Positions 1-11,290 are shown, numbered from the stretch's first letter. The stretch: 64,000 nt of DNA from Allomyces macrogynus ATCC 38327 (GCA_000151295.1 GG745328.1:2980124-3044123), one strand, 5' to 3'. Notes: generated from the sequence alone by a model not told the origin. Numbers and translations are program-made.

Positions 1-267
1 CAGGCAAACCGCGATCAGGACTATGTCTCGGCAGTGACGTGGCCGCCGCCCTTTCGTCGGCTCCATGACCGGCCGGACCCCTGCCGCCCGGGTCCACCGC
101 TGCCATCGGTCGGTGCCATCGTGCGGCCCCGTCGTTTGGTTTATCGCCTGTCCAACAACCCAACGACACCACCGCAACGGATTCAATCCTCGCTGAGCCA
201 ATTCTCTCGGCTCACGCGCGACGAAGCAGCAGCGGGCACCAGCACCAGCACCAACATCAACACCAAC

Positions 268-1733
268 ATGGCCGCACCCAACCCGCTGCACCATGTGTCC
301 AGCGCCGTTACCGCCGCCGCAACCGCCGCCGCAACCGCCGCCGCTGCGCCCATTCGACGAAATACCAAGACATTTGGTCCTGGTGAGTCGCCGTCAGCAC
401 ACTCATGGTTCGGCCGGCCGGCCGGCCCCTGATCCTTCATGGGCTCACCAAACGATGCGCTCTATAGTCTCCGATACGGTCGGGTACTGGGGTCCTGTCA
501 CGGCATCCATCGACTGGTGCGAATCGAATTACCGGATCACGCACTATATTGCCGAGTTTTTCAACTCCACGTCGAATCTCTTTACCGTGGCCGCCGGCAT
601 CTCCTTGGCCATTACCGCGCGTCGTCTGCAGTGTCGGCACTGGCTCCATTCTGATCTGCTGCCGTCAAGGTGGGAAACTGACTGACCAGCCCGTCCTTCT
701 TCTCTTTGACTCGTGGAATCGCCAACAACAGTAGAGCGGCGTTACGCGCTCATAGGCTTCTTTCTCGCGCTCGTCGGTGTCGGCAGCTTCATGTTCCACG
801 GCACGCTGCTGTTTGAAGCGCAGGTACGATGTCGACCTACCACCGCACGCGCCTCGGCCCCGATGCCGAACCGACGGCGAACCGACGGGCTCCCAGGCCA
901 AGGACGACTTTGCCGCGGAGAAGTGGCTCGTGCCGGCGACGGCACCGTGGCGTGCCACCTACTTCCGCGATCGTAACTCTGGCGTCAACTGATGGGCGAC
1001 CTCGCTCCCCTCTGTTTAGCTCCTCGACGAGCTCCCGATGATCTACATGATGCTGCAGTTCCTCTACGTGATTCTCGAAAACGAGCCGCATCGCAAGCAC
1101 CCGTGGCTGCCGACGGGCTTGGTCGCGGCCGCGGCCGTCTACTCGTGGGCGCATGTCTACTTGGACTTTGTCGTGGTCTTCCACGTGGTCTTTGGCGCAT
1201 TGACCGCACCAGGTCTACTATTCGCGATCCCGCACGGCTGGCGCGACCGCGAGCTGCGGTGGGTGTTTGGGCTCTCGTATGCGTGCCTGTGGATCTCGTT
1301 TGCGCTGTGGGTACGGCAATTCTTGACCATGCCGCGCAATACGACGTTGTGTGTTACTGACGCAATCGCGACATAGAAACTCGACCAAACCTTCTGCCCA
1401 ACACTCGAACACCTCTACCTTCACGCCGTCTGGCACGCCGGCACCGCCATCTCGGCCGTTTTGTGGGCGAAAGGCGCCATGGCCGTGCGGTTACGCGACG
1501 CGTTGGGGCGCCGGATCGCTTGGCACTGGTCCGGCCCGTTTCGTCTGATCCCGACCTTGCCGGCGGCACGTCCTGTGCGGCGCCGGACGTCGGAAGCACG
1601 CGCAACGAGCCCGACCGATTCGGGGACCGCCGACTCGCCCGTGGTCGCGGGGGGCGGGGCGGCGGGGCGGCGCGCGCGCGCGAGGATGGCGTCGGACGAG
1701 GTGGTGCTGGGGATGCGGTCGGCGGGGGAATAG
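268..1733 (+). CDS. Alkaline ceramidase (YPC1/ACER-like)
   Basis: Multi-pass ER/Golgi ceramidase, expected to hydrolyse (phyto)ceramide to sphingoid base and fatty acid. The family core is visible: WGPVTASIDWCE near the N terminus, the S-x-x-x-H motif in GSFMFHGTL, LLDELPM with the conserved Asp, and the C-terminal H-x-x-x-H (HAVWH). Inferred introns are 383-467, 633-731, 824-1019 and 1311-1376. These join five exons in frame into about 339 aa, close to family length. The second donor (GTCGGC) is weak and is chosen because it restores the frame and the usual spacing before ERRYALIGFF. The start at 268 is the first ATG of an Ala-rich leader; an internal ATG at 455 is possible if the first intron is retained. 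The C-terminal tail is basic and low complexity. Family identity is confident; exon edges are inferred. Confidence 0.88.
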
Positions 1734-2200
1734 GGTGGAGAAGGTTGGCCGGGCGTGGGAGAGGGCGTGTGCGTGCAGCTTCCCGTTGGGGGGCAGCAGG
1801 TGGACGTCGGATGCGTGGACGGGACGAGGGGGGATCGTGTGGTAGTGGATCATGGAATCTTATCGTTCAGTTCCTCGTCGGCATGGCGCCCTGTCCAGAC
1901 CAGACAGCTTCGGCCCCGCTCAGCGCGGGCGACAAGGCAATGTTTGTCAAGAGAGCTCATCGACTTCAACGGGGCGAATGAGGTTGAGCTGGTCGAGCTC
2001 GCGCAAGGCTTGCGCGCCTTGTCGTTGGCCGGCCCTGGGCTCGTCGTGTTCGCGGCCAGTCTGCGTCACACTCACACCTCGAGAGAAGCGGGCGCGTTGC
2101 ACCCTCCCGCTCGTCTTCAGCGGCGTCGACTGCCTCGTCCCCATTCAGCTTCCTTCCCCTGCTGCGGTGCACCACTTGCCGCAGAACCGTGTCTGCCACC
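1734..2200. other. Intergenic, no gene seen
   Basis: This stretch lies between the ceramidase stop and the start of the next gene on the same strand. It must carry the ceramidase 3' end and the downstream promoter. I see no conserved coding frame, RNA gene or repeat in it. Confidence 0.6.
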
Positions 2201-3224
2201 ATGCCGCGCGCCAGCCCCGGGCAGAAGACGCCCAAGACCGCCGCATCCGCCGTCGTGCCGTCCGACTCGGGCACCGCCGCTGCCGCGGCCGCACTCCTCG
2301 ACGCGCCGCCCAGCTACGACACGTTCTCGCGCTCGCCGCCGGCACTGCACTCGACGCCGTCCTCGGCTTCGACCGTCGCATCGTCAGCGGGCCCCGCTGC
2401 CGCGCTGAGGCCGCCGCTCGCCGTGCACCCTCACCACTACCTTGCTGTCGGCCAAGACGACACCGACGACGAGATTGACGACGATGTCGAGACGGCGAGC
2501 GCACGCATGGCTCGGCTTGCCGGCAAGTCGCCATTCACCGACTGCACGCGCGCGGCCGTGTGCCCGATCACCGCGTTCCTCGTCACGGCCGCGCTGCTCT
2601 TTGGCCTGATGTGGGTCTACCCGCGGCTGCTCGGGATTTACGTTAACAGCGTGCGCGTCGACCCGACGCGGTTCCCGCCCGTCGAGTTTTCGCTGACGCC
2701 GCCAAGGTGCGGCTCCCGGCTCCAGCTCCATTTCCGGGTCCCCGACGCGCCGCATCCACCCGAAATTGACCCTCTCCACCGCACTCAATAGCATCACGGT
2801 CCACCTGCTCGCCAACGTCACCGTGACCAACCCGCTCGTCATCGACCTCGCGCAATACCACCTCGCCGTCGTTGCCAACTACCCGCACTTTGACCCGCCC
2901 GTCGCGATCGGCCACTCGACGCTCAACGCGACGCTCGCGCTACCCGCCCGGTCGCAGCACACGCTTGAAATGCCGATTTCTCTGCGGCTGCCCGACGACT
3001 CGGGCGCACCGGCACCAGCACCTGGCGCGCCGGGACTCACCGACTTGGTTCTTGCGGTCGCTGACGACTGCCGCACGCAAGGCCGGATTATCATTGACCT
3101 GCACTGGACGGCGACGGCCACGTCGTGGTGGTGGCATTATGGTGGCGCCGTGCACGACGTGCACTCGGTCGAGGTTTCGTGCGGGTCGCTGGGAAGGAAC
3201 GGCACGGCGACGGCGCATCGGTGA
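2201..3224 (+). CDS. LEA2-like single-pass membrane protein
   Basis: Predicted type II membrane protein of about 312 aa. The N terminus is a Ser/Ala/Pro-rich, partly acidic cytosolic region of about 110 residues. One hydrophobic segment follows (ITAFLVTAALLFGLMWVY). The rest is a beta-rich domain with the pattern of late-embryogenesis-abundant type 2 folds: V-N-S-V-R-V, then ITVHLLANVTVTNP, a hydrophobic strand, and a terminal strand pair. An intron at 2707-2791 (85 nt, GTGCGG...AATAG) joins SLTPPS to ITVHLL in frame. The ATG at 2201 has a good CCACC context. Fungal LEA2 membrane proteins of this layout are mostly uncharacterised, and some localise to vacuole or ER. Function is not assigned. 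The LEA2 call rests on overall pattern, not a diagnostic motif. Confidence 0.65.
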
Positions 3225-3769
3225 TGGATGATGCGTGCAGTGATGGGCTGGTGGGTGATGCTCGTCACCTGTTTTTTGGTTTTGGCTCCCGCGTTGGTTT
3301 TGCTTGGTTTTCTTTGGTCTGGTCGTGTCCCTCTCCCCTCTCTCGTGTCTCGGGACGCTTGCTCGTGTTGCTCATTTCTCTCTTCGGCCTGTCGGTCGGT
3401 CTTCCCTCCAGGCGTTTACGTGCTCCTTCACCCGTCGTTCGTCTTCCCTCCTCCTTTTCATGTGGGACCTGTCGACCCCACCTCTCCCCGCTGCCGTTGG
3501 ATCGTTGCTTTCTCTGGGCCGGTAACCTGGCCTCTTGCTACCCTCGCCCCGTCGCGCGCGACCGAATGGGTTGATATGTCTATCATGCCTCGTCCGCTTG
3601 TCGTTCGTGACATTTGCGATTCGTCTGTCGGACCGACGTGAACGGTCCATTGCGCTCTCCTCGTTCTATATATCAATCGTCGGTCGATGACCTGTTCGCT
3701 GCCAGTGCACCGTTTGTAATTCGCGGTCCCAAATCCTGAACTAGCTCACCCGATCAGGATTGCGACTGC
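3225..3769. other. Intergenic, pyrimidine-rich
   Basis: No credible coding frame. The stretch holds long runs of C/T (roughly 3310-3520), probably the 3' flank of the LEA2-like gene. Nothing else is recognised. Confidence 0.55.
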
Positions 3770-4260
3770 GGCCGTCCCCGACACAATCACCAGCATTCCG
3801 CAACGACAGAAGCGCTGATCCCAGCGACAGCACGGCGGCTGAGTGTGTCGACCCAGTCGAACGTCCTGTCAAAGAAGCAGCACGGCCATGCGGACGGAGC
3901 ACAAAGATGAACACATGTTCTTGATGGTCCTTCTCTGCTCTCCACCCCGATTTCCGCCAAACGAGGGCCAGGACATGTCGTCTCGCCCCACCACTGGTGC
4001 TCGGCCCCATCATTCGTTCTGCTTTCTCATCCCCGCCAGCACATTCCCGTCTCGCCAAAATCACAGTCAACTTGGCCTCATTTGACAGTTGCGACTTCAT
4101 GGGCCCCAGAGCGGCGGCGCGCCGCGAGTAACCGCCAGAACGCGCTGTCGGCTGCACATTGCTTGGCGCCCGTGAGCAGCCACGCTCGAGAATTGGCGCG
4201 GTGTGCAGGAGCGTTCATAACCTGCTTGAAGAGCGCCCGGCTGGTATGTGATTGCAAGGC
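3770..4260 (+). repeat. Degenerate upstream copy of a tandem duplication
   Basis: This segment aligns by eye with 4430-4910, about 640 bp downstream on the same strand. Shared landmarks are CACGGCCATGCG (3885) with CACGGCCATGCGA (4499), CTCTCCACCC..ATTTCCGCC.AAC.GAG.GCCAGGA (3937 and 4575), CTCGGCCCCATC.TTCGTTCTG (4001 and 4646), CGCGCTGTCGGC (4141 and 4790) and GGCGCGGTGTGCAGGAGC (4195 and 4861). No reading frame stays open across it, so I read it as a decayed partial gene copy plus its upstream region. Confidence 0.6.
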
Positions 4261-4429
4261 TCTTCAACGGCCGGTCGACTCGAGCGATCTCGCGTGCCGT
4301 GCCGGGTCTGGCGGGAGAAAGAACAGCTGTGGACCGTATGTCATGACGCTGGGCACGGCCTGCACATTGCCCACTCTCGCCGCAACGGCGGCAGTTCCCG
4401 ACACGGTCGCAAGCAAAAGAGCAGCAGCA

Positions 4430-4910
4430 AAAGCGGCGAGAACAGCGACAGCGCGGCGACTAAGCGCGTCGACTCCATCAAACCCGGCCAGGATGCTCCA
4501 CGGCCATGCGAATGAGGAGAAATCGCCATTCATTCTGAAAAAGACCAGAAACACATTGCTTGCTGGTTCATCTCCACTCTCCACCCAAATTTCCGCCGAA
4601 CCGAGTGCCAGGAAATGGAATCCTCACGAGTCTCGCCACACCAACACTCGGCCCCATCGTTCGTTCTGAATGTCACGCCCGGCCGGCGAGCACCTTGGCC
4701 GTCCAGACAAGTCGCAGCAGCCATGTCCACATTTGACCGCCGCGTCCTTGACGGGCTCCGGAGCGGCGCGCCGTGCGCACCCGTCGTGAACGCGCTGTCG
4801 GCCGCATATCGCTTGGCGCGCGCAGGTGCGCTGGGCGGACGCGTCAACGTCGAGCTCTCCGGCGCGGTGTGCAGGAGCTGCTTGAACGAGAGCACCCACC
4901 CGCGGGTCAG
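4430..4910 (+). repeat. Downstream copy of the tandem duplication
   Basis: Partner of the 3770-4260 segment. It covers the upstream region and the 5' end of the decayed gene at 4723-5486. The match is diverged (many substitutions and small indels), so the duplication is not recent. Confidence 0.6.
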
Positions 4911-5486
4911 TTTCTTCGATGGTCGGCTCTGACGACGTGTTCGGGTCGCGCGGCGAGAAATGCAAACCGCCGTGGAGTGGACATGAAGATAATGGTATGC
5001 GACTTGCGCAATTCACGCGGCGATCATGGTCCGGTGCAGGTGCGCGTCGCGGTTCTCGGCGAGCTTCAGGGTGAGGGCAAGAGTGCCGTGTGACTTGGTG
5101 TGACTTGGCGAGGGCGGCCGCGTCCGGAAGCGTCATGGGGAGACGTGCCGTTGAGCGTGCTCGCGGCCATGAGGCGGTGTGGCCGTTGCGGTCGTTCCCG
5201 GTCGGTCGTCACACGAGCGAGATTGCAAAAATGCTCACGCGCAGGCTGCACGGGAGCGTCATTCGATGCTATAATCGACGACCATGAAGGCGAGCCGCAC
5301 GGCCCGGGTCCCTGGCACGAGCAAGGTCCCCTGGCAAACAGGATGTGGAATTCGAGCATTGTGCATGGGCGCGCGCAGCGTACAGGCGCGCGTCGAGCCG
5401 GCGCGCACGCATATTTTGGGCCCGAGGACCCAGCGGTACGCGCACAGTCGCTCGAAATACTCACTCGCAGGTTGATTACAGGGTAG
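4723..5486 (+). pseudogene. Frameshifted gene relic with Cys-rich (zinc-finger-like) segment
   Basis: A protein-like reading begins at the ATG at 4723 (MSTFDRRVLDGLRSG) and continues as ALSAAYRLARAGALGG. It then has to change frame near 4870 to continue as QELLEREHPPAGQ, and again near 5090. It ends in a Cys-rich stretch with spacing C-x2-C-x14-C-x4-C (5177-5247) and then HAYFGPEDPAVRAQSLEILTRRL. The frame changes do not coincide with clear GT..AG introns, which argues for decay. The Cys pattern is reminiscent of MYND-type fingers, but no assignment is safe. An older partial copy of the same 5' end lies at 4082-4260. Alternatives are an expressed gene with several unrecognised introns, or an antisense gene. 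Confidence 0.4.
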
Positions 5487-6131
5487 AGCGCGTTGCGTGA
5501 CGTGCTTGCAGGGTCGTACGCGCGTCGTCGAGCGGCGTTGGTGCGGTATGGCAAGGTTACCGCAGCTCAACACTGACAGCCGGCCTGGTGCTCGACGCGC
5601 AGGTGTTTGTGGTCCGACTCGTTGGTGGTGCCATAGCGGCGTGCATTGGTCGCCCATCAATACGGCGATCAAGGGCCGAGACACACCGCCGAGCCCAGCG
5701 GTCAAGCTCACTCCAGTGTGCCCGCGGCTGAGGACGAGGGCCGTGGCGTTGCTGAGCGAGAGCGGCACCGCGGCACAAGTTTGGTGGGCGCTCTTTGTTT
5801 ACAACGTGTCGTTTGTTCCCAAGCCCTCCACTGACTCGATACGTTGAACTCTGTTCGAGCCCAACGATGCAGTCTTGCGCCCGGCGACGGCAAGGGCTCA
5901 ACCCAGCAACGCAAAGAACGCGAGCAGCGATGTTGCCGCGGCCGTGTCGACGAGGATGACCATTCGCTCACTGGCTCACAGAGAAAAGCAAAAAGAAACC
6001 GTCGAACGTCGCCAAAGAAAATTGGTATCCGCGCATGGAGCATTGCGCAACTTGTTCCCATTAGTCGTGCCTGGACGAATATTACAAAAATGTTGCCACG
6101 ACTGCGCTGCGACTTCGCTCCGTGCGGTTAT
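5487..6131. other. Intergenic, no gene seen
   Basis: Between the decayed gene and the 3' end of the Mpv17-like gene. Both strands carry only broken or compositionally odd frames. No repeats or RNA genes are recognised. Confidence 0.5.
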
Positions 6132-6951
6132 TTACAACTCGGCAGCCTCGACCATCACCATCTGTCCGACCTCCTCCTCAAACACCTCCTCGACCTCCTC
6201 CTCGCCATGCGGGTGCGTCGCGAGGTACCATGACAGGTACGCGTTCCACCCGAGCCCGACCGTGTTCATGGCAATGACGCGCGCGGTGCCGTTGAAGAGC
6301 CAGAAATTCAGCGTGTTGAACCACGGCCACAGGAACGTGCCGGCAATGATCATGGGCACGACCTTGGTCCCGACGCGCGACTGGAGCCGGTCGACCAACT
6401 CGGTGTTGTGGTCCGGTGGCAACGGCGCACCGAACCGCGTCGATTGCAGGTACTCGACGGCGGTCGTGAACGAGACAAACATGACGAGGTAGGGCGGGTT
6501 CACAATCGTGTGGAACGTCAATGCCTTCTTGATGGCGCGCATCAGCGGTGCGCGCCATGCCGGGGCCGTCGTCGAAATCGCATGCCTGACGGGGTAGAGC
6601 TTGTCCATGGCGGCGAAACCGGCCATGAACCACGGGCCTAGAAAAGAGGAAGGTCACAAGTGCGCAAGCGCCGCCGTCTGTCAGCTGATGATGGCCCGAT
6701 GTTGCGCGCCTCGTCGGTTGGGTGAGGCCTGGATGCGCACCGTTGACCAGGAGGCCCGTCAGCGCCATGCGCACGGTGCGATGCGGGTCATAGGTGGTCC
6801 TGAAAAACTCCCTCGTCGAGTATGGTGCCGGGTGCTCCGAGTTGGGCACGGTCACAACGCGTTGCGCGACCACATCGCTCGCCGTGAAGAGCGCGCACGC
6901 CGTGAGCGAGGACTTGAGGAACTTCTGCGCGGTCGGTGAGCGCAGGACCAT
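6132..6951 (-). CDS. Mpv17/PXMP2-family membrane protein
   Basis: Peroxisomal or inner mitochondrial membrane protein of about 238 aa with four predicted membrane segments. Family hallmarks are the N-terminal TASDVVAQ stretch, R-x-x-R-M-A-L-x-G followed by G-P-W near the exon junction, and the C-terminal WPWFNTLNFWLF block that corresponds to the conserved W-P-x-x-Q-x-x-N-F motif (Q replaced by N/T here). One intron at 6638-6740 (103 nt, GTGCGC...TTCTAG on the minus strand) joins LLVNG to GPWFMAG. The ATG at 6951 opens directly with the usual short basic/hydrophobic leader. The C-terminal tail is unusually acidic (EEEVEEVFEEEVG). Sym1/Mpv17 proteins are linked to membrane permeability and stress; the exact substrate is unknown. 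Confidence 0.88.
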
Positions 6952-8819
6952 GGCAGTTGAATGAAGGGCTGGCGGGGCGTGGAAAGGTCGAGTGTCGGGT
7001 GGTGGTGGGTGGGCTGGCGCGAATGGCGAGTCGCGGCGGTGGTCTTCAAGTCGGCAGCTGGGTCGGGCAAGGAGCGACAGCTGCGTCGGGCAAAGAGCAG
7101 CAGTTGGAGGAGAGATGGAGAGAGCGCGGGAGAGCACGCGCACGTCGGGGGGAGCCGCTGCTCTTGAACTCCGGCGAGCTCCGAGAGTGAGAGCGTCAGC
7201 AGGCGGGGCAGCGCAAGTCAGCACCAACGTCGCAACGCGTCGCGAAAGCAGCGACGGCTGTGCGCGGCGGCCAAGTCGATAGTGGGGTGCGTTCGGTGTG
7301 GGCGTGCGCTCCTCTTTACTGCCTCTCAATGGTTGGTGCGGGCGGGGGCGGCTATCGGCAGGGACCAGCTCGCCGACTGCATTGCTCTGCCATGCACACC
7401 AGCGGGAGCCAAGACTGGGCTGTGGCTGCGGCGTGCGTCGTTGGGGGCCTGGGTATGGAAGAAGCTGCGGCCGGGCACGTCCGTGCCTGCGGAAACGTGG
7501 GACCGTGCAAAGGCTGTCTCAGAATGCCTCGCAGCGCAGCGACGCCGAGACCTCTCGAACGACAAGCGCCCGTTTTGTTTCACACGCGTACCTCCCGTAT
7601 GCCATCACGTGCCCGAACCACTTGTCGCCTTGGGCCAATCAGCGTCGCGCTCACCCACCACCACGCCCGGGGCCGCCCAGCGACCCACACCCACCCCCAC
7701 ACGTCGGCACAACCGCGACGCGCCTGATGATGACAGCGCAACCAACAAGCACGCGAAGCTCCACGAAGCTCCTTTCATTCACCAAGCCCACATTATCCAA
7801 TCCGGCCCGTTCAGTCTGGTTAGCACGCCACCCTCCGCCGGCAACACAGGCAAACACTCACTCGAAGGCTTCCGCCCTAATCGTTCGTGGTGCGCACCCA
7901 GGCGCGAACCCGCTGCCCTCTCCACATGCGCAATGCGCGTGTGCGCGGCGCGTTGCGCACGATACGCTGCAAGCTTGATCGCCCAGGCACAGACACGTTC
8001 GATCACGTTCGCTCTCCTGCGAACGCAGCGCGCCACGGACACCGAAACGACCCGGCTTTCTCCGCTCGCCAGCCATGGTTCCGGCATCACCCGACCGCCC
8101 CACCCCCGCGTGCGCACGCCTCCTTTGCTTTTCATAGCCCCACATGAGATGAAAGCGAGCAGAGGGAGCGCGAACGCCAAAGACTCCCCTGCGAACAATG
8201 CGCGCGGTGCGCGCGCGCGCGAGACAGCGACAACAAGCGACGCACAAAGGATGGCGCCAAACACGTCGCCGGTACGCCGCTGCAAACAGCCAGTTTCCCA
8301 CCGCTGCCAAATCTCGCCCTGCCAAGTGCCAACCCTGTCGGATGGCTGTCGTGACCGCGTCAGTGCAAGTCGCGAGGAAGCACCACGCACAAGAATCGCC
8401 GTTGTTGCAGATTTATATTACATTCTGTTGTAGGTTGGCCCACAACTGGCTGCATTAGTCACTTCATGTTGGGATTGCCTTGCCTCCCCATGTCTTTCCA
8501 CCTTTTGGCTCTAAGTTGCTGTTGAAGCAGCAGCTGCTCACTAGCACAGTGCAAACTGTGCTTAGGTATATAATTCTGGCCGAGTAATGGCTGAAGTTTA
8601 GCGGTCGGTCAAGCGGCAGAAAGACACTAAGGGCGCGCCATCACATGCGCACTGTGGGTGCAGGTTGCTGGGGAATCATTACAAAGGCTGCATGCTGTCA
8701 GTAGCAGAGAAGAGCAGCTTGATGCTGCACCACATAGGAAAATCGTGGCCAATTGACTCAAACGCGTTAGGTCGCCATTCGATCGTCCAGCTCGCGTTTG
8801 TCACGCCCAAACGCGCGTG
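6952..8819. other. Long intergenic region, GC- and CpG-rich
   Basis: Upstream of the Mpv17-like gene. Several long open frames exist on both strands (for example 7282-8433 + and 7779-8390 -), but their composition is that of random GC-rich DNA and no motif or splice pattern supports them. CpG is abundant until about 8430; the base composition then shifts toward the CpG-poor block that starts near 8820. Confidence 0.5.
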
Positions 8820-11290
8820 CAGCACAAGAGGCTGCTCCTGATCATGGGCATGATCATGCTGACCTGCACCAATTTCTGCCCTGGGCTGCACTTTGTGGCA
8901 GCTCTGTGACATTGCTGGACCCTAAAACACCAATACCAACACTGGCCAGATCACAATACCATGCAAACTCGCTCTCCCATCCCAAGCACCTACTGGCTGC
9001 AGAAACCAAAGAACAAGCCCAAAACACAAAGTATGGCAAACAACCTCCACCCCATCATCCAGTGCACTGGGCAGTGCAGGCAGTGCCATGTATTCGTTTT
9101 TGACTCCAACAATGGAGACAAACGTGCAGACTAACTGGTGGACAACAAAGAGGAAAACAGTATGGACCTGAGTGACAGGGATGAAAAGCATCAGCAGGCG
9201 GATCTCTTCTGGTGGGGCATGTCAGGCAGTGCAACAAGCATCCACCAGTGGTCCCACCAGCCTTTTGAGCCCACTCTGCAACAGGGTCACTGTCGCCTCA
9301 GGAACACAATAACAGCAAGAAGAACAGTGTTGATCCTGTGGGTGAAGCCTGTGCTGGCAACAGTGGCAGCTGCAAATCATTTCTGCATGCCATCAATGTT
9401 ACTTGTGTGCAGAATGGCGACCTGCAGCGCCATCTGAGCAGAGAGCAAGTGAGGGTGAACAGCCACATCAGCAGCATGGTTGCCATTGGCAGCCATGATT
9501 GTGGTCAGGGGGAGGGGTCAGATGTTGTGGGACACACAGATGGCTTCAAGGGCAGGCTGCTGACACACGCTTCCTGGGTAGGCCTCAGCATTCCATTTGG
9601 GTTCAAACCTGTCACCTCAGTATACCCAAGCACAACATTGATTTGGGTGGCCAAGGTTTGAGCCCCAGTGTGGTCATCCATTTTTTTTGCTGATATTCAT
9701 TTTTGCTGCAATGGCTGCTAAACCTGCCAGAAAGTGTGGGAAAAAACGGCTTGAAAGATATGATTCGTTATGAGTACAGGCAGTGTGGCTGGTTCCAGTC
9801 GTGGGAGGGACCTTGTTGTGAAGTTGAAATGTGTCACAAACAGACTAGGGATTGAACCTGGGACTGTGACCATCCCAAGGCACAGCAAGCAACTTGCAAA
9901 AAAATCGATTTCAACAAAACTGGGAAGAGTGGGATTTGAATCCATGCACTCAGAAGAGATCCCATAGTATATCAGCGCCTTTGACCAACTTGGCTTGTCT
10001 CAGCCACTCCCCAGTGAGAAACTAGCCTAAGAATGTGTGTTTGTTGTTCTACACCTCAACATGCTCTCTTCACTGCAAGTCATGAGCACCAAAAAGGCAA
10101 CTGCAGAGTGGGAGGCTCAAAATCACAACAAAACGTTTCCTGGTCCACTGACTGTAGGGAACAATGTGATGGCATGCATGTTGCAGTCATACTTCAGGTG
10201 TCACACCAGTCAGAGAGAGAAAGCAAGGCCTGCACATACCTGCCAACAGACAACAGAATGAACAGCTGTTGCACACAAGGAACCAGGGCAGATGGCACGC
10301 ATTGTGCATCCTCAAATCCTGGGCGAAATGTGTGTGTTGACAATGGCTATTACAATGCTCTGAGCAACAGGGACAAAATGCGTCAGCAGGTGGTTCTGTC
10401 CTGGTGGGGCAGGGCAGGTGGCACCAGGTATTCAACTTCAACTCCAATGATATAGACAACCAATGTGCCAGACCTGGTGGGAAGCAAAGTGAGATGAGCA
10501 CTGACATCAGTAATGCCATCAGCCCAGCATCTGTGATTGACTTGTGCAGAGGGAGGGGCTTGTTGACACAATCATGGTTGCTTGAAGTGAGACAGTGGAG
10601 AATGGTGGCAGAGGAATGGGAAGGCAGGTGCACATGGCATCACACTGATGGCAGTGGTGCCTGATGAGGAGGTGGTCATTGGTGGCCAGGACAGGGTGGT
10701 AAACAGCAGCTTGGGAACTTGGGATGATTGAACTGGGTAGAAGAGTGGCAGGCAGCATGTAGGAAGGAGACAAAAGGGGATGACATTGTCCAGTGAGCAA
10801 ACCACTGATGTGAAAGCAACTGGGTTCAAACTGATGCTGTCATTTCAGAGGCTGTGAACCAATGATTGGCAATCATCTGTGTGAGCATGGTATTGTGAGC
10901 TGTCACTGGCCAAGTCCAATACCAGTTGTCAAGTGCTGAGGGAGCTATCAGGAGAGCCGTCCAATGGTGGCCCTGTGACTGTGCCCATTAGGGCAACATG
11001 TTGGACTTGCCATTTTGGAAGCAAAGACTACCCATCCTTCGGGCAGTGCCTTGTTTCCCATGCATACTTCAAATTTGTGTTTCTCTGGTGGTTCTTTGCT
11101 CTGCAGCATATTAAAACATGCAAATCTACTGTACAGGACGCTCAACAAATGACCAAAGATGTGCAGGTGGTGGACCAAATGGTATTTTCTGCTGCATGAT
11201 GGTGAGTTGGTTTCCACCCATGTATCACAGCCTTCTGAGATACATTTCCGCATGCACATGCTCTCTCAGCATGGATGACAAGTATAGTGA
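8820..11290. repeat. CpG-depleted, TpG/CpA-rich repeat island
   Basis: Base composition changes abruptly. By hand I count only about twenty CpG dinucleotides in about 2.4 kb, whereas flanking DNA has several per 60 bases, and TG and CA are very frequent. No gene is present. Related segments recur inside: roughly 9165-9235 resembles 10360-10430, and 9060-9140 resembles 10405-10485 (shared words CAGCAGG.GG.TCT.TCCTGGTGGGGCA and TGACTCCAA). This is the expected outcome of cytosine methylation at CpG followed by deamination in a silenced repeat. No transposase or reverse-transcriptase motif survives. Confidence 0.75.
9595..10010. other. Cluster of tRNA-like B-box motifs (SINE or tRNA relics)
   Basis: Four Pol III B-box-like sites fall within 400 bp. 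On the plus strand they are GGTTCAAACC near 9603 and GGTTTGAGCCCC near 9655. On the minus strand they are GGTTCAATCCC near 9850 and GATTCAAATCCC near 9930. Reading the minus strand from about 10005, a D-arm-like GCCAAGTTGGTCAAAGGC precedes the last B box at a spacing typical of long-variable-arm (Ser/Leu) tRNAs, but the acceptor stem does not pair. The mismatches from B-box consensus are C-to-T or G-to-A changes, in keeping with decay. I do not call a functional tRNA. Confidence 0.35.

Noticed and set aside
2707..2730. Very short intron (about 20 nt) in the LEA2-like gene using the first CCAG
   Set aside because: Too short to splice. The later acceptor AATAG at 2791 gives an 85-nt intron and a better protein.
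6952..7329. Upstream N-terminal extension of the Mpv17-like frame
   Set aside because: The open frame continues upstream of 6951, but the extra residues are Arg/Ser/Pro-rich and the family starts at the ATG used here.
7282..8433. 383-codon plus-strand frame upstream of the CpG-poor island
   Set aside because: No family motif, random-like composition and an equally long frame opposite it. Long openness is common by chance in this GC-rich DNA.
9900..10010. Functional tRNA-Ser/Leu gene
   Set aside because: D-arm and B-box are recognisable, but the acceptor and anticodon stems do not pair, so only a relic is claimed.
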